Below, piece by piece: positions 26,365 to 34,638 of a stretch of DNA of 64,000 nt. The position numbers and the translations under genes are program-made. This stretch comes from Gammaproteobacteria bacterium (GTDB taxonomy: Bacteria > Pseudomonadota > Gammaproteobacteria > Pseudomonadales > Azotimanducaceae): the NCBI GenBank assembly GCA_007694905.1, contig REEU01000198.1:1-64000 (forward strand), in the 5' to 3' direction. Positions within the stretch are counted from its first letter, which is position 1. Every line of letters starts with the position of its first letter. The notes beneath the pieces are model-generated. The model saw only the letters and a program-made list of their open reading frames with translations. It was not told where the DNA came from and ran no database searches.

Positions 26365-27048
26365 TCACTTGGGTGCAGAGACCGGTTCAAAGGCTTCACC
26401 CCGACCGGACCACGCAACCGTGAGCGCGTCCGGATCCGGCCTCTCTCGCGACGGCGGCTCTTGCAATAACGTGCCGAGGTACAGGTAGCCAACGATGCTG
26501 TCCTCGGCGCGAAGTCCCAATGCGCTCTTCACGTTCGGATCATGGCAATTGCTTCCGGTTAGCCAGATCCCGCCATAACCGAGGGCCTGGGCGCCGAGCA
26601 GAATCGCGTGAGCCGCGCAGCCGGCTGACAGCACCTGATCGATGACACGCACACTTGGGTGATCGGTGGTCACGACCGCCGCAACCGCGATGATGAGAGG
26701 GGCCCGCAAAGGCTTGCGGCGCTCTGATTCGAGGTCGGCTTCGGTGGCACTAGAGTCCCGCTGCGCGCGGGCGCGGGCAAAGACTTCACCGAGTCGTATG
26801 CGCGCATCGCCGCGGACGGTAATGAAGCGCCAAGGTCGGAGTGCGCCGTGGTCCGGACTGCGACAGGCCGCTTCCAGCATGATGCCCAGGTCTGCGTCAC
26901 TTGGACCTGGATCCGTCAGTAACCGCGGGCTCACTGACCGCCTTCCAATCAGCAGATCAAGCACAGTAATGCCCACAGCTCCTTCGCCGGAAGAATGCCC
27001 GAAGCCCTGCTCAAGGACGCCGGAAGGTGGACGCGCTGTCTCTGTCAT
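26365..27048 (-). CDS. YdjA-like nitroreductase family flavoprotein
   Basis: The 227-residue protein belongs to the small FMN-dependent nitroreductases. The FMN-phosphate region is GRRSVSPRLL, the ACRSPDHGALRPWRFITV motif is typical of YdjA, and the C-terminal half has ALGYGGIWLTG. It reduces an unknown substrate using NAD(P)H. Here it is the first gene after the Zur-like palindrome, upstream of a receptor and PepSY protein, so it may reduce or modify the imported ligand. ATG 27048 is used; the 20 or so residues before the conserved VLDLLIGRRS could be an extension, and the RBS is weak. Confidence 0.85.
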   Translation of the reverse strand: MTETARPPSGVLEQGFGHSSGEGAVGITVLDLLIGRRSVSPRLLTDPGPSDADLGIMLEAACRSPDHGALRPWRFITVRGDARIRLGEVFARARAQRDSSATEADLESERRKPLRAPLIIAVAAVVTTDHPSVRVIDQVLSAGCAAHAILLGAQALGYGGIWLTGSNCHDPNVKSALGLRAEDSIVGYLYLGTLLQEPPSRERPDPDALTVAWSGRGEAFEPVSAPK

Positions 27049-27141
27049 CGACTCTGTCTTCGCTCATCGAGGCCGTCGGCAAGCCGTATACAAGGTGGCA
27101 ACTCGAACGGGTTCAGATCTGTCTTGCGGATATAGAATGAT

Positions 27142-27153
27142 ATGTTATAACAT
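27142..27153. promoter_or_regulatory. Zur-like operator heading the receptor-PepSY-ZnuCBA operon
   Basis: ATGTTATAACAT is a perfect 12-bp palindrome 94 bp upstream of the nitroreductase ATG. It contains the same GTTATAAC core as the operator beside zur (2840-2847). All genes from here to 18015 are on the minus strand with gaps of at most 105 bp, so this site probably controls the whole set. Confidence 0.78.
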
Positions 27154-27239
27154 TGCTTTTATGACTTGAAAAGGCTTACCGCGGATCGGCAACTGGGAGG
27201 CGCGTTGGATCAGGAGGGGCCTGCCAGCGGCCGCCTACG

Positions 27240-27640
27240 GGGGATCGCGGGGGCAAGATCGATTTCATCGAGCGGGAAACCTCTACCTCGTACTGGCGTT
27301 CACCTGGCAGATTGAAGACAGCACGCACATCACGCTGTTAGGCAGTTATCTGGATGACGAGACGTCGGCTACCTCGGACTGGCTTCCGACGCAACGACTC
27401 TCCTGGAGAACCCCTTGGGACGTGTTCCATCGTACCGTTTCGTTGGCGAGTCGAACTTTGACGGAATCGATATACAACAGCGGCGGATAGGGTAGGAGAT
27501 TACCCACCAGCAGGCGGTCGCTCGGGCCACGGGTTCAAGCATGGTCTGGCGATGGGCGAGAATACATCGCCCCGCGGGTGCTCAGCGGCGAAGTCGAACT
27601 GACACTCGACGAGACGTTTCACCTCCAGTCCGAGACGTTA
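27240..27640 (+). pseudogene. decayed fragment of a TonB-dependent siderophore receptor
   Basis: Broken frames still encode barrel segments typical of FhuA/FoxA-like receptors. Examples are LYLVLAFTWQIEDSTHITLL then GSYLDDETSATSDWLPTQ, followed after a +1/-1 shift (near 27392) by LLENPLGRVPSYRFVGESNF and DGIDIQQRRIG with a stop at 27488-27490. Short traces continue to about 27640. No start, signal peptide, plug or C-terminus remains. It is on the opposite strand from the adjacent zinc operon and just upstream of another receptor gene. Confidence 0.7.
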
Positions 27641-27788
27641 TGAAAACCCGAGCAAAACGGGTCGTTCGCCCCTTTAGGGAGTTGATCAGCATTTCCTTGG
27701 TTGGCTCGTTGAAACATAACTTTTTGTATTCAGCTGGCGGACCCATGACGCATCCGACTCACTACTCGATCCAGACAAAGGTGATACC

Positions 27789-29786
27789 ATGAACACCCGT
27801 ATAGCCCTCTCCCGCGTCATCGCCACTGTCCTCGCCGGTAGCGGAGCCTGCGCGAACGCTGCCACACCGCTCGACACCATCGTCGTCATCGGCGACCGTG
27901 GAGTCATGACGGAGCCGAAGCTTGCCGGCTCCGTGGACGTGATCTCGCGTGCGGAACTCGCTTACGAGCACGTCAACGACACCATGGAGTTGTTCACTCG
28001 GCTTCCGGGCGTCTACATCTCACGTTACAACCAGGGCCTGATCAACACCGACATCTCCATTCGCGGATTCGCAGGCGATGGCGGCACGCCTCATGCCAAG
28101 CTGCTCATTGACGGCATCCCCTCCAATCTCCACAACGGCTACAGCGAGATGGACCAGCTGTTCCCACTCGGCATCGGCTCGATCCGGGTATTCAAGGGCA
28201 CCAGCGATCCGACCCATGGCCTCCACAACATCGCGGGGAATTACGCTATCGAGACCCGCCGCGAGGTCGGTGTCCGAGAGGTGGAACTCTCCTACGGCAG
28301 CTTCGACTCCCGCGAAATCCAAGGCTATGCCGGGCTCGAGAGCGGTGCGCTCGAACACTTCTACTTTCTCGGCTACCGCAGCACGGACGGCTATCGCGAC
28401 AATACCGATCTTGAGAAGTACGTCGCCTCCGTCTTCTGGCGCTACAACCTGAGTGACCGCACGCGCGTCGCTTTCAGCGCGCGCCTTTCCGGCTACGACG
28501 GTGACGCGCCGGGGTACCTGAGCCAGGACGATGCACGCGCCCAACCGAAATCGTCCGCACCATTCGCCAACCAGGACGGTGGCGATAAGACGATCGTGCA
28601 CACGAGCCTGCATCTCGACCACGCCCTGCGACCCGACCTGGACTGGAACGTGCGATTGTACTGGCAGGAGTTCGAGCGCGAGCGCTGGGTTCGTTTCAGC
28701 GAAGCCGGATCCTTGCAGAATCGGTTCGACGACCAGCGCCACATCGGCGGTCTTTCGACGCTGACCTGGCGCATCGACGATCAGTGGGAGCTCGACGGCG
28801 GCGCGCATTTCGAAGTGCAGGACGTGATCGAACAGCGCTTCGCAACCGTCGGCCAGAGCCGAACCCGTGATCCGAGCACCGTCATCCGCGACTTCCGTTA
28901 CGACTTCGATCATTACGGCGGCTACCTGCGCATCGCCCATACGCCGAACGATCAGCTCGGCTGGAATCTGGCGGTACGCGCCGACCGCCTCGCCGGCGAT
29001 TTCGAGCAGTTCGCCGCAGACGGAACCCGATCGCCACGACGCATGCTCAATTTCGGCACCATCGTGCAGCCGACGTTCAACATCTTTTACGCGGCCACTG
29101 AGCAGGTGACCCTGTTCGCCAACGCCGGCCGCAGTTTCCAACATCCTTTCGGATCCGCCGCTTATACTGCTGGCGATCGCAACGCACGCGACGTCTCCCT
29201 CAACGACGGCTGGGAGGCAGGCCTGACGTGGGAACCGATGCCTGCACTGCAGCTTCGCGGATCCTTCTGGCGCCAGGATGCCAAGGACGAATTCGTCGTC
29301 GTCGATGGTACGCCCCAGAATGTCGGCAAAACACGCCGCGACGGCCTCGATCTCAGCGTCAACTGGTTCGTCAGCGATGTGTTCTACATTTGGGGCAATT
29401 ACACCACCATCAACAGCAAGATTCGCCGGCCGGGCGACGCCGAGTCCGACTTCGTTGGCAACCGGCTACGCAGCATTCCCGATCAAACCAGCTCTCTGGG
29501 CCTCACCTATAACGTGACGGACGCACTCACGGCCCGGGTCCGGATGGAGGGTCAGGGCAGCTATTTCGTCAACGAAGCCAATCTTGGAGGCAAGTTCGGC
29601 AGCTACACGCTGTTCCACGCCAACCTGGAGTACGCCATGAACTGGGGCAGCCTGCGCCTGCAGCTCAACAACATCACCGACAAGTTCCACGAGTACGTGT
29701 TCGACTTCAGTCCCGACGGTACTGCGACCATTCACTCACCCGGGGACGGACGTAATGTGAGCTTCACCGTGAATTACAGCTTCTGA
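27789..29786 (+). CDS. TonB-dependent receptor coupled to an ABC-2 exporter-like system
   Basis: The 665-residue receptor has a signal peptide (residues 1-24, GSGACANA), TonB box (PLDTIVVIGDR), plug ending IGSIRVFKGTSDPTHGLHNI and a full barrel with terminal FTVNYSF. Compared with siderophore receptors, the plug lacks the usual VLRGP motif (here IRVFKGTSDP). Its stop overlaps the start of an ABC ATPase gene, followed by two DUF3526 permeases, so it works with them. The ligand is unknown. Confidence 0.88.
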   Translation: MNTRIALSRVIATVLAGSGACANAATPLDTIVVIGDRGVMTEPKLAGSVDVISRAELAYEHVNDTMELFTRLPGVYISRYNQGLINTDISIRGFAGDGGTPHAKLLIDGIPSNLHNGYSEMDQLFPLGIGSIRVFKGTSDPTHGLHNIAGNYAIETRREVGVREVELSYGSFDSREIQGYAGLESGALEHFYFLGYRSTDGYRDNTDLEKYVASVFWRYNLSDRTRVAFSARLSGYDGDAPGYLSQDDARAQPKSSAPFANQDGGDKTIVHTSLHLDHALRPDLDWNVRLYWQEFERERWVRFSEAGSLQNRFDDQRHIGGLSTLTWRIDDQWELDGGAHFEVQDVIEQRFATVGQSRTRDPSTVIRDFRYDFDHYGGYLRIAHTPNDQLGWNLAVRADRLAGDFEQFAADGTRSPRRMLNFGTIVQPTFNIFYAATEQVTLFANAGRSFQHPFGSAAYTAGDRNARDVSLNDGWEAGLTWEPMPALQLRGSFWRQDAKDEFVVVDGTPQNVGKTRRDGLDLSVNWFVSDVFYIWGNYTTINSKIRRPGDAESDFVGNRLRSIPDQTSSLGLTYNVTDALTARVRMEGQGSYFVNEANLGGKFGSYTLFHANLEYAMNWGSLRLQLNNITDKFHEYVFDFSPDGTATIHSPGDGRNVSFTVNYSF

Positions 29787-29821
29787 TGAACGACTCGATG
29801 AACGACTCGATGAACGACATG
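29786..29821 (+). repeat. triplicated 12-bp start-codon unit
   Basis: ATGAACGACTCG occurs at 29786-29797 and 29798-29809, and ATGAACGACATG at 29810-29821. The repeat encodes MNDSMNDSMNDM and offers successive in-frame starts. Gain or loss of units would not shift the frame. Confidence 0.85.
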
Positions 29822-30547
29822 GTCAGTCCTATCGTCGACGTGGCGGACCTGTCATTTGCCTACGGCAGTACGCCGGTACTCACGGACATCTCCCTCGCCG
29901 TAGGCCCCGGGTCAGTTCTCGCGGTACTCGGCGGCAACGGCGCCGGTAAGTCCACGCTGCTCAAGCTCATGCTCGGACTGCTGCCGATGCAGTCGGGACG
30001 GATCCGTATCAACGGCATCGACTTGGCGGCACAACCCGACGAGGCCCGCCGTCGCATCGCTTACATCCCGGAGAGCGTGGCGGTCTATCCGCAGCTCACC
30101 GGCCTCGAGAACCTGCGTTACTTCCTCGAGCTGGCCGGTCATCGCAAGCTGGAGGAGGGTCGGCTCATCGCCGCCCTGGAGGAAGCCGGGCTCAGCGCCG
30201 CAGACGGTCGCGCACGCGCGTCCACCTATTCCAAGGGCATGCGCCAGAAACTGATCGTGGCGCTGGCGCTGGCGCGGGAGGTGCCGCTGCTGCTCCTCGA
30301 TGAACCTGCTTCCGGCCTCGATCCCGTTGCGACCACAGAGCTTTCGCGGCTGATCCGGCGCCTTGCGGCAGGCGGTGTCAGCACCGTCATGGTGACGCAC
30401 GATCTCATCGCCGTGGCCGAGGTGGCGGACGAACTCTGTTTCCTGCGCGGCGGCCGATTGCAGCAGGACCGGCAGCTGCCCGAGGCAGCGCGGCAGGATG
30501 TGGCCACGCTGCGCGCTTTGTACCTCGACGCCGCGGAACAGGCATGA
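29786..30547 (+). CDS. ABC-2 type transporter ATP-binding protein
   Basis: The 253-residue CcmA/NosF-like ATPase has Walker A GGNGAGKST, signature YSKGMRQK (the non-canonical form typical of ABC-2 exporters), Walker B LLLLDEPASGLDP and H-loop MVTHDL. The first ATG overlaps the receptor stop. The start region is three near-copies of one 12-bp unit, giving three possible ATG starts (29786, 29798, 29810). It is expected to power the two membrane proteins that follow. Confidence 0.9.
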   Translation: MNDSMNDSMNDMVSPIVDVADLSFAYGSTPVLTDISLAVGPGSVLAVLGGNGAGKSTLLKLMLGLLPMQSGRIRINGIDLAAQPDEARRRIAYIPESVAVYPQLTGLENLRYFLELAGHRKLEEGRLIAALEEAGLSAADGRARASTYSKGMRQKLIVALALAREVPLLLLDEPASGLDPVATTELSRLIRRLAAGGVSTVMVTHDLIAVAEVADELCFLRGGRLQQDRQLPEAARQDVATLRALYLDAAEQA

Positions 30548-31968
30548 AGCATCTCATCACTGCAGTTGCGGGCAACGAGTGGCGCGTCCTGGTCCGCGAA
30601 CGGACGTTTCTGCCCGGCGCGCTGGCGCTGCTGCTCCTGCTGCTGGTGTCGCTCGGCATCACGCTGGAACGCTCGCAGGCCGTCCATGAACGCCAGCATG
30701 TGCACACCACCCGGGCGGACGCCGACTGGCAGGCGCAGCCCGACCGGCATCCCCATCGCGTCGTCCACTTCGGCGACTATGCGTTCAAACCGGTGGGACC
30801 GCTTGCCCAATTCGAATGGGGCGTCGAGGCCCACACCGGGCAGTCGATCTTTCTGGAAGGCCATCGGCAGAACGCGGCCAACTTCAGCGACGCCAGCGAG
30901 TCCACTGCGCTGCTCTACTTCGGCCAACTCACGCCGGCCTTCGTCCTGCAGACGCTGCTGCCGCTGGCGCTGATCTTCTTTGGCTACGGTGCCATCGCGC
31001 GGGAGCGGGAGAGCGGTCTGCTGCATCAGATTCTTGCCGGCAGTCCCAGTGCCGCGCCGCTGCTGCTGGGCAAGTGGCTCGCGCTGGCGGCGGTCGGCCT
31101 CGCCGCCGTCCTGCCGCTGGCGCTGCTCGCGCTCGTCACGGTCGCCACCGCACCCGAGCACGGGTCACGCGTCACGATGATGCTCTTAGGCTACGGCGTC
31201 TACGTGCTCATCTGGAGCGGCCTGATCGTCACCGTCAGCGGCCTGGCACGCAATGCCCACGGCGCGCTGCTCGGACTGCTCGCGCTGTGGATCGTGCTGT
31301 GCATCGCGATCCCGAGGGTGCTGCCGGAACTGGCCGGTCACCGCTATCCCGCACCGACCCACGTGGAGACGCAACTCATCGCGGAAGCCGCCCTGCGTGA
31401 AGTGGGGGACAGCCACGACCCCGACGATCCCTATTTCAACGCCTTCAGAGAACAGACGCTTGCGCAGTACGGCGTCGCCAGCGTGGAGGAGCTGCCCATC
31501 AACTATGGCGGTCTGGTGATGCAGGAAGGGGAACGTTTGACCAGTGAAGCCTATGCGCGCGCAAGCGAACGCGTCTTCGAGACCCACGCGCGCCAGAACC
31601 GCTGGGGCGACCGCTTTGCCGCCATCAGTCCGCATCTGGCGCTGCTGCAACTGTCGCGCTCGGCCGCGGGGACCGACAGCGATCACTACATCCACTTCCT
31701 GCGGGCGGCGGAAGCAAGACGCTACGACATGGTCCAGGCACTGAACGAACTGCATACCTACGAGATCGACTTCCAGAACGATCGCGAGCAACGCCTCGGC
31801 GCCGAGACCTGGGATGCCATCCCAAGGACCGACTACGCACCGCCGAACGCACGTTTCGCCCTGCCACGCTCAGGCGGCGCCCTCGTGATTCTGTTGGCCT
31901 GGCTGCTGGCGACTTGCGCGCTGCTCGGCTGGCTCACGCGTCGACTCGAGCGCTCTCATGGCAACTGA
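30544..31968 (+). CDS. DUF3526-type ABC-2 permease, subunit 1
   Basis: The 474-residue membrane protein has one N-terminal helix (about residues 22-42), a large extracytoplasmic domain, a cluster of helices (about 130-265), a second extracytoplasmic region and a C-terminal helix (VILLAWLLATCALLGWL). This is the layout of DUF3526 ABC-2 subunits (NosY-like). ATG 30544 overlaps the ATPase stop. It pairs with the following gene, probably as a heterodimer. Confidence 0.85.
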   Translation: MKHLITAVAGNEWRVLVRERTFLPGALALLLLLLVSLGITLERSQAVHERQHVHTTRADADWQAQPDRHPHRVVHFGDYAFKPVGPLAQFEWGVEAHTGQSIFLEGHRQNAANFSDASESTALLYFGQLTPAFVLQTLLPLALIFFGYGAIARERESGLLHQILAGSPSAAPLLLGKWLALAAVGLAAVLPLALLALVTVATAPEHGSRVTMMLLGYGVYVLIWSGLIVTVSGLARNAHGALLGLLALWIVLCIAIPRVLPELAGHRYPAPTHVETQLIAEAALREVGDSHDPDDPYFNAFREQTLAQYGVASVEELPINYGGLVMQEGERLTSEAYARASERVFETHARQNRWGDRFAAISPHLALLQLSRSAAGTDSDHYIHFLRAAEARRYDMVQALNELHTYEIDFQNDREQRLGAETWDAIPRTDYAPPNARFALPRSGGALVILLAWLLATCALLGWLTRRLERSHGN

Positions 31969-33334
31969 ATTCCGTCTCCTGCTGCGCTCCCGCCTGACGC
32001 TGGCAGGCCTCATGATTCTCTTAGTCGCCGCGGTACTCGCGCTCTGGCTCGGCCACGCCGAAATGCAGCGGCAGCACGCGGAGATCGAACGCGCCGCGGC
32101 ACTGCAGGCCGAGCAGCGCGCGCACCTGCAGTACTCGGCGCTGACGGACGCCGCTGCCGGATCCGTGGGCTACTACACCTTCCACGAGGTGGAGGACCGG
32201 CCAGGCCCGTGGAGCTTCCTCGCCGTGGGCAACCGCCAGATCATGCCCCCGGTGCAGCGCATTCGCCTGCTTGGGCTTGAGGCTCAGCTCTACGAAGGCG
32301 AATCACGCAATCCGGAACGGGCGGTGGCCGGCGCCTTCGATTTCGCCTTCGTGGTGGTCTTCCTGCTGCCTCTGCTGGCCATCGCCCTGGCTCACGATCT
32401 GCTACCCGGCGAGCGCGAGCGTGGCCGGCTTGGGCTCCTGCAATCATTAGCCCGGGCGGAAAACGCGTTCTGGGGTCAGCGCCTTCTCGCTCGCCTGCTG
32501 CTGGTGCTGGCCAGCGTTGGCCTGCCCCTCGTCGCCGCCGGCCTCGTCCTGCAACTGCCGCTGATACCGCTCGTGGCGCTGCTGCTCGGCATCGGCCTCT
32601 ACGCTGCGTTCTGGATCAGCCTCGCCGGCCTGATCGGTCTGCGCTGGCGCAACCTGTCGTCCACCGCAGCCGCCATGGCACTGCTGTCGATCTGGGTGAC
32701 GCTGGTGCTGATTGCGCCGACGTTCGCCAATGCCGTCCTCGCACGCAGTGCCGATGCGGATCTCGGCGGCGAGATCGCGCTCGAACACCGGCGCCAAGTG
32801 AACGACGCCTGGGACCTGCCGAAGTCGGCCACGTTCGAGCCGTTCTTCGACTCCTATCCCGAGTGGCGCGATACGCCTCCCGTGACTGGTCGCTTCCATT
32901 GGAAGTGGTACTACGCGTTTCACCACGTCGCCGACGAGAGCGTCGCGCCGCTGGTGGCGCGCTACCGGGACGCCCTGGCGCAACGCGCCCAGACGACACG
33001 ACTGCTCGGAATCGTCCTGCCGTCCGTCGCCATGCAGAATCTGTTCGACGGTCTCGCCGACAACGGCATCGATCGCGTGCTGGCCCAGCGTCGTGCCATA
33101 CGCGAGTTCCACACCCGGCTGCGCCATCACTTCTACCCGTATCTGTTCGACGAGCTGCCCTTCGACCAGGCGGCCTATGCTGCGATGCCCGCGTTCGAGC
33201 CACCTGAGCGCCAACCACGGCTGGACGGGCTGGCCTGGATCGGACTCGCGGGCAGCGTCCTGCTGGCCCTGTTCGTGCTTGGTGGGCCACTGCTTGGGCG
33301 GGCTCGGATCACGACGCCTGCAGCCATCGGATAA
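31958..33334 (+). CDS. DUF3526-type ABC-2 permease, subunit 2
   Basis: The 458-residue protein has the same organisation as the preceding subunit: an N-terminal helix (LTLAGLMILLVAAVLALWLG), a large external domain, mid-protein helices and a C-terminal helix (IGLAGSVLLALFVLGGPLLG). It overlaps subunit 1 by 11 nt. The four genes from 27789 form one translationally coupled set. Such permeases are usually linked to export or periplasmic assembly, not classical import. Confidence 0.85.
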   Translation: MATEFRLLLRSRLTLAGLMILLVAAVLALWLGHAEMQRQHAEIERAAALQAEQRAHLQYSALTDAAAGSVGYYTFHEVEDRPGPWSFLAVGNRQIMPPVQRIRLLGLEAQLYEGESRNPERAVAGAFDFAFVVVFLLPLLAIALAHDLLPGERERGRLGLLQSLARAENAFWGQRLLARLLLVLASVGLPLVAAGLVLQLPLIPLVALLLGIGLYAAFWISLAGLIGLRWRNLSSTAAAMALLSIWVTLVLIAPTFANAVLARSADADLGGEIALEHRRQVNDAWDLPKSATFEPFFDSYPEWRDTPPVTGRFHWKWYYAFHHVADESVAPLVARYRDALAQRAQTTRLLGIVLPSVAMQNLFDGLADNGIDRVLAQRRAIREFHTRLRHHFYPYLFDELPFDQAAYAAMPAFEPPERQPRLDGLAWIGLAGSVLLALFVLGGPLLGRARITTPAAIG

Positions 33335-33473
33335 CGCCTTCCGAAATGCTGCGGGTTGCGAGGATAACCTGGCAGTGTTGTTCATCGACGGCGGGATCGA
33401 CTTTTCCGAGTGCTTTGACCTACAAGACACTACACATATAATTGCACATATGTGCCTCTTGAGGATCGACGCC

Positions 33474-33704
33474 ATGGGTCAGGTCACGATCTATCTCGAC
33501 GATGAAACCGAGCAGAAAATGATCGCCAACGCCAAGGCCATGAGGCTCTCGAAGAGCAAATGGATTGCCAGTGTGATCCGGGAGAAGCTGCTGGATGAGT
33601 GGCCGCCCGCTGTGCGGGAGCTGCCAGGAAGCTGGGGCGATTTCCCGTCTCTGGACGAGCTTCGCGCTGACGAGGACACGGATGTCGAGCGAGAACCGCT
33701 TTGA
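33474..33704 (+). CDS. VapB-like antitoxin (ribbon-helix-helix)
   Basis: The 76-residue protein starts with a beta strand (MGQVTIYLDDETEQKM) and two helices typical of ribbon-helix-helix DNA-binding antitoxins, then a short toxin-binding tail (WGDFPSLDELRADEDTD). ATG 33474 has GAGG about 10 nt upstream; an in-frame ATG at 33450 would add eight residues. It overlaps the toxin start by one base, as in autoregulated TA operons. An AT-rich stretch just upstream (33430-33450, containing CACATATAATTGCACATATG) holds the probable promoter. Confidence 0.82.
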   Translation: MGQVTIYLDDETEQKMIANAKAMRLSKSKWIASVIREKLLDEWPPAVRELPGSWGDFPSLDELRADEDTDVEREPL

Positions 33705-34099
33705 TGTGGGTCTTGGACACCAACACGCTGATCTACTTCTTCAAGGGCGAGGGCAAGGTGGCTGAAGCGCTGCTTGGCAAGGCGCCCGCCGATATCGGTA
33801 TACCCGCCATTGCCCTGTACGAACTGCAGGTGGGCATCGCCAAATCGTCCTCGCCCACCAAGCGGACAAAGCAACTTGCCGAGTTGACCTCGGTGGTTCA
33901 GGTGTTGCCCTTCCACCAGCAGGAGGCCAAAGCCGCGGCGGGAATCCGAGCCAGATTGGAACGCCAGGGAACGCCCATCGGCGCCTACGACACCCTGATC
34001 GCCGGCACCGCTCTCGCGCATGGCGCCATTCTGGTCAGCAGCAACACGCGGGAATTCGCCCGCATCGACCACCTGAGGGTTGAGGACTGGTATCAGTGA
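33704..34099 (+). CDS. vapC: VapC-type PIN-domain ribonuclease toxin
   Basis: The 131-residue PIN-domain protein has the acidic catalytic residues in MWVLDTNTLIYFFKG (N-terminal Asp), a central Glu (ALYELQVG), and IGAYDTLIAGTALAHG (Asp) with the late SSNTREFARI motif. VapC toxins cleave RNA, often initiator tRNA, when freed from the antitoxin. ATG 33704 overlaps the antitoxin stop codon (TGATG). Confidence 0.9.
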   Translation: MWVLDTNTLIYFFKGEGKVAEALLGKAPADIGIPAIALYELQVGIAKSSSPTKRTKQLAELTSVVQVLPFHQQEAKAAAGIRARLERQGTPIGAYDTLIAGTALAHGAILVSSNTREFARIDHLRVEDWYQ

Positions 34100-34114
34100 A
34101 GGTCGCCCTACTGT

Positions 34115-34480
34115 TCATCGCCGCCAGCGATCGGATACACGACTGACCGCGACGCCTGACACACCCTGCTCGGCCACTTCTACGGCACCTTTCACCTCAT
34201 AAAGCCGTAGCTCCGGCAACCAGCTCAATGCGTAGAGGACCAGCGCGAATGTGATCGCGACGATCCACCCGGCCAGGCGCCACCGGTCACGGACCACCTG
34301 GTAGCGTCGCGACTGCCGCTCGGCGTCATCGTGCGGCCGCGATCTCAATCCCACTGCAGACCACCAGCCACTCGTCACCAAGTGCTTCCGGCACCCATAG
34401 GGTTCAGGCGTCGCATCTGCCGTGGTCGTTCGAAACACGGATCGAGTCCTCTTCAGGCGAAGGCGCAAATCCGAACTCAT
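34115..34480 (-). CDS. possible 121-aa membrane protein, uncertain
   Basis: The C-terminal two-thirds look protein-like: a basic region (RRYQVVRDRWRLAGW), one clear membrane helix (WIVAITFALVLYALSWLP, about residues 71-88) and a short periplasmic tail. The N-terminal 40 residues are Arg/Thr-rich and may not be translated. I do not recognise the family; a TonB-like or anti-sigma-like fragment is possible. It lies between vapC and the Fur-like site of the second TPR-like gene. Confidence 0.35.
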   Translation of the reverse strand: MSSDLRLRLKRTRSVFRTTTADATPEPYGCRKHLVTSGWWSAVGLRSRPHDDAERQSRRYQVVRDRWRLAGWIVAITFALVLYALSWLPELRLYEVKGAVEVAEQGVSGVAVSRVSDRWRR

Positions 34481-34566
34481 GGGTCATGCCCCGGTCTCGG
34501 TCACCCAGCAGAGCCCCAAATACGATTGATTAGCGTTTGCAATTCTCCTGCGGCAAGCGTAGAAAC

Positions 34567-34585
34567 GCAATCGATTATCATTTGC
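34567..34585. promoter_or_regulatory. Fur-like box before TPR-like paralogue B
   Basis: GCAATCGATTATCATTTGC (19 bp) matches the site before paralogue A at GCAA, GATT, the following T and the final TTTGC. It is 53 bp upstream of the GTG at 34639. A further partial match (GCGTTTGCAATTCTC) lies around 34533-34547. Confidence 0.62.
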
Positions 34586-34638
34586 ATATGCGTTGAAGAG
34601 AATTCCTGACTGCTCAGGCACCACCCGAGGGAGCGCCC

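Noticed and set aside
27708-27720. GTTGAAACATAAC as a further Zur box before the receptor at 27789
   Set aside because: Shares only part of the GTTATA-N-TATAAC pattern and is not a clean palindrome. It would need binding data.
28020-29144. 374-codon minus-strand frame
   Set aside because: Antisense shadow of the TonB receptor at 27789-29786.
30544-33334. Reading the DUF3526 pair as a bacteriocin or antibiotic exporter
   Set aside because: No precursor peptide, peptidase domain or immunity gene is adjacent; the link to the TonB receptor is the only firm context.
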